Source: Chitinophagaceae bacterium
GTDB lineage: Bacteria; Bacteroidota; Bacteroidia; Chitinophagales; Chitinophagaceae
Reading direction: 5' to 3'
Assembly (NCBI GenBank): GCA_013205585.1
Contig: JABMML010000034.1
Location: forward strand, 1 to 7,138
Length of the DNA: 7,138 nt
Shown piece after piece: positions 1 to 6,028 of this stretch; the first letter of the stretch is position 1; each line of letters begins with the position of its first letter. The translations under genes and the position numbers were made by a program. Below the pieces are notes generated by a model that saw only the letters and a list, made by a program, of their open reading frames with translations, did not search any database and was not told the origin of the DNA.

Positions 1-437
1 GAATGACCTAATAAAAAGAAATTAGAAGAATCCATACCTAAGGCCTTTCTCACAGTTTCTACTTCTTCTACAAATCGTGGTAAATTCCATAAACTAGAAT
101 CGTTAGGGTTATCGGAATAAGCCGAACCTAATTGATCATAGTAGTAATATTCTATTTCAGCTAAAGGAAAATAAGAATCAAAACATTCAAAATATTCATG
201 GGTAGAACCAGGCCCACCATGTAATAATAAAACTTTAATTTTCGGATTATTCCCCACTCTCTTTGTCCAAACATTAAACACCCCCTTACTGGTGGTAATA
301 GGTATTAATTTAACACCCCCAGAAATTGTGTCTTCTCTGTTAGCATTGTCGAGGTAAGCCGATGGCTTATTTTTATCAAAATTACAGGCGCTAAATAGTA
401 GCGTAGCCATTAATAATAATGAACTTAATTTTTTCAT
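1..437 (-). CDS. Proline iminopeptidase-like alpha/beta hydrolase lipoprotein (S33 family), 3' end outside window
   Basis: The first 145 codons and two bases of the next are present, starting at ATG 437. The N-terminus is a lipoprotein signal: Lys-Lys, a hydrophobic run, then a lipobox-like LFSAC with Cys18 as the likely lipidated residue. The mature protein should therefore be attached to an envelope membrane. Two motifs are typical of S33 prolyl aminopeptidases: HGGPG at residues 73-77 (oxyanion hole region) and DQLGSAYSD at 101-109. The window ends inside FLLGHS, and the last two bases (TC) can only encode serine here, so residue 146 is the expected nucleophile of a GxSxG motif. These enzymes remove N-terminal proline from peptides, but several family members act on other amides or esters, so the substrate is open. 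The gene lies 44 bp after the rhodanese gene with no visible terminator between them and could be co-transcribed. The Asp and His of the triad are out of view. Confidence 0.85.
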   Translation of the reverse strand, partial: MKKLSSLLLMATLLFSACNFDKNKPSAYLDNANREDTISGGVKLIPITTSKGVFNVWTKRVGNNPKIKVLLLHGGPGSTHEYFECFDSYFPLAEIEYYYYDQLGSAYSDNPNDSSLWNLPRFVEEVETVRKALGMDSSNFFLLGH

Positions 438-481
438 TTTTAATTATTTAGAAGGTTAAGATACAAATAAACTGTCAAAAA

Positions 482-790
482 TTATCCTGGGAATTTTTCC
501 TGCCAGTCTAACATACCACCAGAAACATTCACCACATTTTTAAACCCATAGGGCTCTAACATTAGACAGGCTTGACCACTTCTATTGCCACTTCTGCAAT
601 AAATATATATGATCTCTTCTTTCATGTCCTCTATCTCGTCTAATTGTAAACTTTGTACATGGCCTAAGGGTAATAATATACCACCAATATTAAATGCTGC
701 ATGCTCATGTGGCTCGCGCACATCAACTAAATTAATTTTTTCGCCTGCGTCTAATTTTGCTTTTAAAGCTTCTACTGTAACGGTTTGCAT
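482..790 (-). CDS. Single-domain rhodanese-like sulfurtransferase
   Basis: This 102-residue protein is one rhodanese domain from end to end, like GlpE and PspE. The N-terminal part has the conserved DVREPHEH motif (residues 23-30). The active-site loop is CRSGNRS at residues 65-71, with Cys65 as the persulfide-forming residue. The C-terminal part has the usual NVSGGMLDW signature (88-96). There is no signal peptide or membrane segment, so it should be cytoplasmic. Family members pass sulfane sulfur from thiosulfate or a persulfide to a thiol acceptor; neither donor nor acceptor can be told from this sequence. The start is ATG 790, which places the domain directly at the N-terminus. It lies 118 bp downstream of the PASTA gene, a gap large enough for its own promoter, and 44 bp before the S33 lipoprotein gene. 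No neighbouring gene shows a clear sulfur pathway. Confidence 0.93.
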   Translation of the reverse strand: MQTVTVEALKAKLDAGEKINLVDVREPHEHAAFNIGGILLPLGHVQSLQLDEIEDMKEEIIYIYCRSGNRSGQACLMLEPYGFKNVVNVSGGMLDWQEKFPG

Positions 791-850
791 CTTATTATAT
801 TTAAAGTGAATTATTTATAGTATTTATAAAATTGGAATGGGTCTATTATT

Positions 851-882
851 AAAATATACTAGCTTTTTGTAATCAGTTTCAA
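851..882 (-). promoter_or_regulatory. Candidate Bacteroidota promoter for the rhodanese gene
   Basis: On the minus strand, TTG at 882-880 is followed after 21 bp by TATATTTT at 858-851, which matches the Bacteroidota -7 consensus TAnnTTTG except for the last base. It would start transcription near position 844, about 55 bases before the rhodanese ATG. The 118-bp gap between the PASTA and rhodanese genes leaves room for it. The surrounding DNA is very AT-rich, so a chance match is quite possible. Confidence 0.3.
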
Positions 883-908
883 CATTAGTTTTATAATCGT
901 GTTTCGTC

Positions 909-1733
909 TTACTTAATGGTATCTCTTTTTGTAATAACAGGGGCTACTTTATCAATGACTAAGTCAATGGCAACGCCTTGTATAGTTACATTTTTTACAG
1001 GCATCCCTAAAGAATCTAATACAGAAGAATAAGTACCAGGGTTTTGTTGAATCACAAAGGCATTAGCTGTGTCTTGTATAACACCATTGGCTGAAATATT
1101 TCCAACAAGTAGTCCCATACTGGCAATTTGCATTTTAGCCATCGCAACAGTTAAACCCAATAGGTCTGGCACTTCCATACCAATACTTGCACCCCCATCT
1201 CCTACCGTAAAATTAATTAAGGTTCCGGATACAATTTTAGTACCAGGGGCTATAGGTGTATTACCTACTAACTGTTCTACAATTACATTTTTATTTCTAT
1301 CTGCCACTAAATTAATAGTACCAATTCTTAAACCTAATACTTTTAAATAAGTTTGTGCGCTCTTTAAAGAAAATCCAATTAAATTAGGCATGTCTACCTG
1401 CGGTGCAATGACACGGTTAATGGTTAAAAAAATAGTTCTTCCTTTTTTAACTACCTCGTCTGCTTCTGGGGTTTGTCTCAATACAGAGTTTCTTGCAAGC
1501 GTATCTACATATATAGAATCTTGTAAAACCAAATCAAAGCCTAGGGCTTTAATATTTTTTTCAGCAGCGGTGACATCTAATCCTAAAACATTGGGTACTT
1601 TTTCTGTCTTACCATTGCCTGTAATCCAACCTAAGGAAAAGAAGAATAATACTAATAAAACTATTACAGCGCCAATACCTGCTAAGATATTCACCCATAA
1701 AGGCTTTTTTAATAATTTATCTATGAATTCCAA
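909..1733 (-). CDS. Membrane-anchored protein with three PASTA domains
   Basis: The 274-residue protein has a short cytoplasmic tail, one membrane segment (about residues 12-36), and an outer part made of three PASTA domains at about 44-107, 112-179 and 187-260. Each starts with the usual VPN/MPN/VPD-hydrophobic-G motif (VPNVLGL, MPNLIGF, VPDLLGL) and has the later Q-x-P or equivalent turn. PASTA domains in PknB/PrkC kinases and in PBP2x recognise cell-wall muropeptides or beta-lactams. No kinase or transpeptidase domain is present here. The position 48 bp after ddl supports a role in peptidoglycan synthesis or sensing, which is an inference. The third domain carries a longer loop (about 230-255). 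The start must be TTG 1733 or a similar weak codon: an in-frame stop lies six codons upstream at 1751-1749, and no ATG precedes the membrane segment. A GTG at codon 14 would cut away the tail and part of the anchor. Confidence 0.88.
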   Translation of the reverse strand: MEFIDKLLKKPLWVNILAGIGAVIVLLVLFFFSLGWITGNGKTEKVPNVLGLDVTAAEKNIKALGFDLVLQDSIYVDTLARNSVLRQTPEADEVVKKGRTIFLTINRVIAPQVDMPNLIGFSLKSAQTYLKVLGLRIGTINLVADRNKNVIVEQLVGNTPIAPGTKIVSGTLINFTVGDGGASIGMEVPDLLGLTVAMAKMQIASMGLLVGNISANGVIQDTANAFVIQQNPGTYSSVLDSLGMPVKNVTIQGVAIDLVIDKVAPVITKRDTIK

Positions 1734-1781
1734 AATATCGGATATTGTTTAAAGGCTATTTATAAATATGAACTACGCTCA

Positions 1782-2768
1782 TTATTTCGAAGCTAAACTA
1801 TCTTCTATAATAGTTGCATAAAAATCGGTTAAATTCAAGCCCATGGCCCTTACTTGTTGAGGGATAATACTCGCTTCACTTTGTCCAGGCACTGTATTCA
1901 CTTCTAACAAGAAGGCTTTCTGTGCTTTTTCATCATATATGAAATCTATTCTTACTACCCCTCTACAATTTAAAATACCATATACTTTATTTGCTGCATC
2001 AGATAAATCCTTGAACATGGTCTCTGTAATTTTTGCAGGTGTGATTTCTTCACTCTTGCCTTCATACTTTGCCTCAAAATCAAAAAATTCGTTTTCAGTT
2101 GTAATTTCAGTAATGGGTAAAACAGTAGTCACCCCTTTTGATTTAAATACCCCAATGGTGAACTCTCTTCCACTTATAAATTCTTCTACTAATACTTGCG
2201 TGTCTTCTTTAAATGCTTTTTCTAAGGCAGGCGCTAATTCTAAAGCGGTATTTACTTTACTAATTCCAAAACTACTTCCTCCATTATTAGGCTTTACAAA
2301 TAAAGGCAGTGTAACTTGCGTTAATATTTGATCCGGTGTAAGTTGAGTAGAGGAAATTAAATGTAATGACTTTGCGACCGCAATACCTCCAAAACCAGCC
2401 ACGGCCACTGTGTATCTTTTATTAAAAGTTAAGGCCGAGGTGGCCGTATCGCAACTTGTATAAGGCAAACCAATTAAATCGAAATAGCCTTGCATTTTTC
2501 CATCTTCCCCTGGTGTACCATGGATACACATTAAAGCAATATCGAAATTAATTTTAAGACCTCCTTCCATAATGCTAAAGTCGGCTCTATCCACCGCTAC
2601 TTCTTCTCCTACTATATTTTCATACCACCAACCCGTAGGATGAATATCTACTAAATACACATCGTATTTATTTTTGTCCAAGGCATTCATTACAGTTTGG
2701 GCACTCTTATAACTAATTTGTGCTTCAGAACTTAAACCGCCTGTAACAAGTGCTACCTTTTTTTTCAT
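1782..2768 (-). CDS. ddl: D-alanine--D-alanine ligase
   Basis: Ddl joins two D-alanines using ATP, giving the dipeptide that ends the peptidoglycan stem peptide; it is cytoplasmic. The 328-residue protein has the full Ddl layout. An N-terminal domain carries GGLSSEAQIS (10-19, with Glu15 at the place of the E. coli DdlB catalytic Glu) and HGTPGEDG (83-90). The ATP-grasp core has VKPNNGGSSFGISK (158-171), the omega-loop FDFEAKY (229-235), RIDF (273-276) and the metal/substrate motif EVNTVPG (289-295) with Asn291, plus Ser300. Tyr235 is kept at the AKY position, where Phe is linked to D-Ala-D-Lac ligases, so D-Ala-D-Ala is the likely product. SALTFNK instead of the proteobacterial SALxMDK, and Gln after NTVPG, look like variations of the Bacteroidota form rather than damage. 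It heads the group ddl, PASTA, rhodanese, lipoprotein, and follows a terminator and a good -7 promoter element. Confidence 0.96.
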   Translation of the reverse strand: MKKKVALVTGGLSSEAQISYKSAQTVMNALDKNKYDVYLVDIHPTGWWYENIVGEEVAVDRADFSIMEGGLKINFDIALMCIHGTPGEDGKMQGYFDLIGLPYTSCDTATSALTFNKRYTVAVAGFGGIAVAKSLHLISSTQLTPDQILTQVTLPLFVKPNNGGSSFGISKVNTALELAPALEKAFKEDTQVLVEEFISGREFTIGVFKSKGVTTVLPITEITTENEFFDFEAKYEGKSEEITPAKITETMFKDLSDAANKVYGILNCRGVVRIDFIYDEKAQKAFLLEVNTVPGQSEASIIPQQVRAMGLNLTDFYATIIEDSLASK

Positions 2769-2785
2769 GTAGGGTAATTGATGTC

Positions 2786-2793
2786 CAAATTTA
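2786..2793 (-). promoter_or_regulatory. Candidate -7 promoter element for ddl
   Basis: The minus strand reads TAAATTTG at 2793-2786, a full match to the Bacteroidota -7 consensus TAnnTTTG. A start about six bases downstream (near 2780) would give a leader of only about 12 bases before the ddl ATG at 2768. The expected -33 position falls in the T-run of the preceding terminator and has no TTG, so the upstream half of the promoter is poor. Confidence 0.45.
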
Positions 2794-2808
2794 CTTAATA
2801 GAAGGCAT

Positions 2809-2835
2809 AAAAAAAGGGAAATTAATTCCCTTTTT
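2809..2835 (-). terminator. Hairpin terminator after the ferredoxin gene
   Basis: A 10-bp perfect stem (2811-2820 with 2826-2835) closes a 5-base loop. The core is three G-C pairs flanked by A-T pairs, and read on the minus strand the stem runs into seven T's (2815-2809). It lies 34 bases after the ferredoxin stop codon and upstream of ddl, so it should end ferredoxin transcripts and separate the two units. The stem is AT-rich, so read-through into ddl is possible. Confidence 0.75.
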
Positions 2836-2869
2836 AAAAATGACTCTTATAAATAACTCTAGTTGGTTA

Positions 2870-3217
2870 TTAAGCGTGTAGTCTGTCTTTTTTAGCTAAC
2901 AATACTTCTACTGTTTCTACATACATTTCATCTGGAATGCAACAGTCTACTGGACAAACAGCAGCGCACTGAGGCTCTTCGTGGAAACCTTGACACTCTG
3001 TACACTTATTAGGTGTAATATAATAGGTATCGGCAGCTACTGGCGCAATTCTTTGTCCAGCGTCTACTGAAGATCCGTCTAATAAAGTGAAAGCACCTTT
3101 AACGGTTGTACCATCAGCTACAGCCCATTCTACACCACCTTCGTAGATAGCGTTATTTGGACATTCTGGTTCACAAGCACCGCAGTTAATACATTCATCC
3201 GTAATTTTGATAGCCAT
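2870..3217 (-). CDS. 2[4Fe-4S] dicluster ferredoxin, Bacteroidota type with inter-motif insert
   Basis: This 115-residue cytoplasmic protein is a small electron carrier. The first cluster motif is C9-x2-C12-x2-C15-x3-C19-P, and the second is C72-x2-C75-x8-C84-x3-C88-P. By analogy with clostridial and Allochromatium-type ferredoxins, C9/C12/C15/C88 should hold one cluster and C72/C75/C84/C19 the other. The x8 spacing in the second motif and the short C-terminal extension recall YfhL/Allochromatium-type ferredoxins. Cys92 and Cys93 are extra cysteines. About 40 residues (27-67) separate the motifs, far more than in the classic ~55-residue ferredoxins; from general knowledge I take this as the common Bacteroidota form. 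The start at ATG 3217 places the first motif where expected. The gene diverges from an acyl-CoA reductase gene across 56 bp and ends in a terminator, so it is probably a single-gene transcript. Its redox partner cannot be read from the sequence. Confidence 0.94.
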   Translation of the reverse strand: MAIKITDECINCGACEPECPNNAIYEGGVEWAVADGTTVKGAFTLLDGSSVDAGQRIAPVAADTYYITPNKCTECQGFHEEPQCAAVCPVDCCIPDEMYVETVEVLLAKKDRLHA

Positions 3218-3242
3218 AAAAAATTATTTAAATTTAGTAACG

Positions 3243-3250
3243 TAATTTTG
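3243..3250 (+). promoter_or_regulatory. Candidate -7 promoter element for the acyl-CoA reductase gene
   Basis: TAATTTTG at 3243-3250 is a full match to TAnnTTTG and would start transcription near 3256, about 18 bases before the ATG at 3274. No TTG is found 17-23 bp upstream, where the sequence is an A/T tract, so the promoter is half-supported. It overlaps the expected start region of the opposing ferredoxin promoter. Confidence 0.4.
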
Positions 3251-3255
3251 CCCTA

Positions 3256-3285
3256 CAAATATATAGAACAAGCATGAACTTACAA
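3256..3285 (-). promoter_or_regulatory. Candidate promoter for the ferredoxin gene
   Basis: On the minus strand, TTG at 3285-3283 is followed after 19 bp by TATATTTG at 3263-3256. Both elements and the spacing fit the Bacteroidota consensus, and this is the best promoter match in the window. Transcription should start near 3250, leaving a leader of about 33 bases. The upstream element lies inside the first codons of the divergent acyl-CoA reductase gene, so RNA polymerase bound here would cover that gene's start. Confidence 0.6.
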
Positions 3286-4269
3286 GCAAGAATTGAGCAT
3301 TTTTTTACCTTAGGCGAGACCTTTTTTGACCCCAAAAATGAGGCCTTCCAATTAGCTAAACAAAAGGCTTTTCAACAAAATTCTTGGTTTTTACCGGTTT
3401 TCATGGATCATGCTACTAGTCAAATAAAGCAATCTTTTTTATCCTTAGATGCCCTAAAACACTGGGCGAATAAGTATCCTAGCCTTTCAGATGCACCCAC
3501 TGGAAAAAAGGTAGGAATTGTAATGGCAGGCAATATTCCACTCGTTGGTTTTCACGATTTACTCAGTACTTTAATAGCAGGGCATACAGCTGTTGTAAAG
3601 CTTTCCTCAAAAGATACCATTTTAATGAAATATGTGATTGAATCCCTTATTGAAATTAACCCGGCCTTTGAAGACTTAATTATAGAACAAGAACAGCTTA
3701 AAAACTGCGATGCCTATATTGCCACAGGTAGTAATAATACGGGCCGCTATTTTGAACAATACTTTGGCAAATACCCACATATTATTAGAAAGAATAAAAC
3801 ATCTATTGCCATTTTAGATGGGCAGGAGTCCAAGGCTGAATTAGATTTACTAGCCGACGATATGCTGCTGTATTTTGGAATGGGTTGCAGAAATGTGACT
3901 CAAATTTGGGTGCCCGAGGGCTATGATTTTATACCCTTACTAGAGGCCATGAAAAAATATAACTATTTAGGGGACGAACATAAGTACAAGCATAATTATG
4001 ACTATCAATTAGCCCTGCTTATGATGAACCGACAATTTTACATGGATACCGGCGGTATATTATTAAGTGAGAACCCTTCTCCCTTTGCGGCACTCTCTCA
4101 AATTCACTACCAGTTTTATACCCCCGGCAAACTACCCACTATTGACAGCAGCGAAATTCAATGTATTGTTGGCCAAAACGGGATTACTTTTGGAGGCCCT
4201 CAAAAACCTAGCCTCTTAGAATATGCCGACGGGGTGGATACCCTTGAATTTTTGAGTAAAATTCAATAA
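3274..4269 (+). CDS. LuxC-type acyl-CoA reductase
   Basis: The 331-residue protein belongs to the LuxC-like acyl-CoA reductases, a branch of the aldehyde dehydrogenase superfamily that reduces acyl thioesters to aldehydes with NAD(P)H. Visible landmarks are the cofactor-binding region with GIVMAGNIPLVGFHD (81-95) and AVVKLSSKD (106-114), the ATGSNNTGRYF stretch (150-160), and the catalytic loop FGMGCRNV (201-208) with Cys205 as the likely thioester-forming nucleophile. It is shorter than Vibrio LuxC (about 480 residues), the missing length being mostly N-terminal. There is no signal peptide, so it should be cytoplasmic. No luciferase (luxAB), acyl transferase (luxD) or acyl-protein synthetase (luxE) gene is nearby, so a role in bioluminescence is not suggested. 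Lipid or aldehyde metabolism is the general expectation, but the acyl chain is unknown. It diverges from the ferredoxin gene; no strong terminator follows it. Confidence 0.88.
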   Translation: MNLQARIEHFFTLGETFFDPKNEAFQLAKQKAFQQNSWFLPVFMDHATSQIKQSFLSLDALKHWANKYPSLSDAPTGKKVGIVMAGNIPLVGFHDLLSTLIAGHTAVVKLSSKDTILMKYVIESLIEINPAFEDLIIEQEQLKNCDAYIATGSNNTGRYFEQYFGKYPHIIRKNKTSIAILDGQESKAELDLLADDMLLYFGMGCRNVTQIWVPEGYDFIPLLEAMKKYNYLGDEHKYKHNYDYQLALLMMNRQFYMDTGGILLSENPSPFAALSQIHYQFYTPGKLPTIDSSEIQCIVGQNGITFGGPQKPSLLEYADGVDTLEFLSKIQ

Positions 4270-4313
4270 AAACGAATATTTTCGTAAATATTTTGTTAAA
4301 GCTGCTTAAACGG

Positions 4314-4326
4314 TTTTGTGACAAAA
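4314..4326. repeat. Perfect inverted repeat over the -33 element
   Basis: TTTTGT and ACAAAA form a perfect 6-bp inverted repeat around a single G (4320). The left arm contains the TTTTG that serves as the candidate -33 element of the protease promoter. A palindrome placed there is a plausible operator for a dimeric regulator. It is short and AT-rich, so chance cannot be excluded. Confidence 0.4.
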
Positions 4327-4345
4327 TTTCAGCTTCGTTAATTTG
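4314..4345 (+). promoter_or_regulatory. Candidate promoter of the htrA-type protease gene
   Basis: TTTTG at 4314-4318 is followed after exactly 19 bp by TTAATTTG at 4338-4345, which matches TAnnTTTG except at its second base. A start near 4351 would leave a leader of about 60 bases before the ATG at 4412. Two inverted repeats lie on the two halves of this promoter, which fits regulated expression. Confidence 0.5.
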
Positions 4346-4364
4346 TACCTGAATTGGTATCAAA
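4342..4364 (+). repeat. Imperfect inverted repeat over the -7 element and start site
   Basis: TTTGTACC (4342-4349) and GGTATCAAA (4356-4364) pair over eight base pairs with one bulged T (4360) and a six-base loop. The left arm includes the TTTG of the -7 element and the loop lies on the predicted start site, so it would act in DNA, as an operator, rather than as an RNA hairpin. If the real start is further upstream it could also form in the leader RNA. Confidence 0.35.
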
Positions 4365-4411
4365 TTTGTGAAGTATGAGTAGAACAAATTTTTTACTATA
4401 AAAATAAAAGT

Positions 4412-5935
4412 ATGAATATGAACTTAAAAAATGTAGCAGCCATTATTGGTATTAGTGCTATTACTACTGTGGTAAGTATGTGGGCTTATGGAAAAATTTC
4501 AAAATCTAATTCAAGTTTTGAAACCGATGGTAAACTGCCTGCTAATTATGCAAGTTTTTTTAATGGTAGCGCACCGGCCACTACTGTTGACTTTACCCCT
4601 GCTGCCAATGCAGCCTCTCCTGCCGTGGTGCATATTAAAACAAAGACCAATGCAAAAAAAGTAGAGACCAATCAAAGAAGACAAAGAAATCCTTTTTCTG
4701 ATTTTTTCGGGGATGAAGATATGTTTGGTGATTTTTTTGGTGGCCCCAGAATGCAACCAGAACAAAGAGCCAGTGGTAGTGGTGTATTAATTACAGCAGA
4801 CGGATATATTGTAACCAATAACCACGTAGTAAATGGTGCCGATGAAATTAATGTAACGCTAACGAATAAGAAAACCTATAAAGCAAAAGTAATTGGCGTT
4901 GATGCCAGCAGCGATATAGCCGTTATAAAAATTGAAGCAAGTGGATTACCATATTTAGTATATGGTAATAGTGATGAAATTAAATTAGGACAGTGGGTAC
5001 TTGCTATTGGTTATCCTTTAAATTTAGATGTAACTATTACAGCAGGTATTATTAGTGCCAAAAACCGTTCTATTGATATTAATTCAAGACAGAGCGATAA
5101 GCCAGTAGAATCGTTTTTACAAACAGATGCTGCGGTGAACCAAGGCAATAGTGGCGGCGCATTAGTAAATACAAGTGGTGAGCTAGTAGGTATCAACTCT
5201 GCCATTGCCTCTCCTACTGGTTCTTATGCGGGTTATGCTTATGCCATTCCTGTGAATATTGTGAAAAAAGTAGTTACTGATATTGTAAAATACGGTACAG
5301 TACAAAGAGCTTATTTAGGTATTAGTTATCCTAAAGATGGTTTGTCTGATGAGGAATTAAAGAAAATATTAGAAGACCTTAATACAAAGTATAAAGAAGG
5401 AGATGGTATATTAATTTCTGATGTATTAGACGGAGGCGCTGCGAAAGCGGCTGGCATTAAAAAAGGAGATATACTTTTAAAAATTAATGGAGTGGCTGTA
5501 AAAACTTCTCCAGAATTACAAGAACAAGTTTCTCGTTATAAGCCAGGAGATAAAATGAATTTAGTGGTAAAGCGTGATGGCAAGGAAATGACCATGGTTG
5601 TAACACTAAAAGCAAAATTAGGCACTACGGACTTAGTAAAAAGTTCTAAGGCTGCTGAAAAATTAGGTGGTAAATTAGAAACCATTGATAAAGCCACTGC
5701 TCAAAAAAATGATTTAGAAGGCGGTGTTTTAATTAAAGAATTAGGCACTGGTATTATTGGTAAAAGCAGAATTGAAAAAGGATTTGTGATTACACATGTG
5801 AATGAAGAACCTATTAAAACAGTAGAAGAATTTTATGAGGCTTTGAAAAAAGCAAGTTCTAGCAGTGTTAAAATTTCAGGGGTCTACCCTGGTTATTTTG
5901 GTAACTACGCATTTATTTTAAATTTAAATGAATAA
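4412..5935 (+). CDS. htrA: HtrA/DegP-type periplasmic serine protease with two PDZ domains
   Basis: HtrA proteases degrade or refold damaged proteins in the cell envelope. The 507-residue protein starts with a hydrophobic segment (about 8-26) that may be a membrane anchor or an uncleaved signal, since no clear cleavage site follows. The trypsin-like domain (about 65-295) contains the full catalytic triad: His138 in TNNHVV, Asp168 in SSDIAV and Ser247 in GNSGGAL. A Phe/Asp/Gly-rich stretch (95-111) with repeated DFFG corresponds to the flexible LA loop of DegP. PDZ1 spans about 300-400 (opening YLGISY) and PDZ2 about 415-505, with the PDZ-type hydrophobic strand GFVITHVN (457-464). The length is close to that of DegP/DegQ. 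ATG 4412 was chosen because it precedes the hydrophobic segment directly; a second ATG two codons later would serve equally well. The gene is alone between its own control region and a strong terminator, as expected of a stress-regulated single-gene unit. Confidence 0.95.
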   Translation: MNMNLKNVAAIIGISAITTVVSMWAYGKISKSNSSFETDGKLPANYASFFNGSAPATTVDFTPAANAASPAVVHIKTKTNAKKVETNQRRQRNPFSDFFGDEDMFGDFFGGPRMQPEQRASGSGVLITADGYIVTNNHVVNGADEINVTLTNKKTYKAKVIGVDASSDIAVIKIEASGLPYLVYGNSDEIKLGQWVLAIGYPLNLDVTITAGIISAKNRSIDINSRQSDKPVESFLQTDAAVNQGNSGGALVNTSGELVGINSAIASPTGSYAGYAYAIPVNIVKKVVTDIVKYGTVQRAYLGISYPKDGLSDEELKKILEDLNTKYKEGDGILISDVLDGGAAKAAGIKKGDILLKINGVAVKTSPELQEQVSRYKPGDKMNLVVKRDGKEMTMVVTLKAKLGTTDLVKSSKAAEKLGGKLETIDKATAQKNDLEGGVLIKELGTGIIGKSRIEKGFVITHVNEEPIKTVEEFYEALKKASSSSVKISGVYPGYFGNYAFILNLNE

Positions 5936-5977
5936 GTAATTTAATAAAGATTGTTTTTGGTTGGGTTAGGTGGAAAG

Positions 5978-6010
5978 AAAAGGCCTCTCGTTAATTCGGG
6001 GGGCTTTTTT
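5978..6010 (+). terminator. Terminator after htrA, probably bidirectional
   Basis: AAAAGGCCTCTC (5978-5989) pairs with GGGGGGCTTTT (5998-6008) through five outer pairs, a bulged G at 5983, and six inner pairs that include two G-T wobbles, around an eight-base loop. It ends in six T's (6005-6010). On the other strand an A-rich stretch (5974-5981) gives a T-rich tail, so it can also serve the convergent surface-protein gene whose stop is at 6029, although the two G-T wobbles become A-C mismatches in that RNA. Confidence 0.8.
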
Positions 6011-6028
6011 ATTTATTTAAATTTAGTA

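Noticed and set aside
474..479. TTGACA on the minus strand upstream of the S33 lipoprotein gene, resembling a sigma-70 -35 hexamer
   Set aside because: Bacteroidota promoters do not use this hexamer, the nearby TTTATTTG is only a few bases away and is a partial -7 match, and no TTG lies 17-23 bp before that -7 candidate.
1069..2331. Open frames on the plus strand across the PASTA and ddl genes
   Set aside because: They are antisense to well-supported genes, have no recognisable domain, and consist of Ser/Thr/Pro/Ile-rich sequence expected from reverse reading of coding DNA.
1879..2480. Non-canonical residues in Ddl (Gln after NTVPG, SALTFNK, Ser-Cys after YT) as signs of altered specificity
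   Set aside because: Similar residues are typical of Bacteroidota Ddl proteins as I remember them, and the catalytic Glu15, Tyr235, Asn291 and glycine-rich loop are intact, so ordinary D-Ala-D-Ala activity is the simpler reading.
4272..4285. Inverted repeat ACGAA-TATT-TTCGT after the acyl-CoA reductase stop, a possible terminator
   Set aside because: The stem is only five base pairs and is not followed by a proper T-run, so it is too weak to call a terminator.
4511..5205. Minus-strand open frames inside the htrA gene
   Set aside because: They lie entirely within the conserved protease domain coding sequence and show no family motif.
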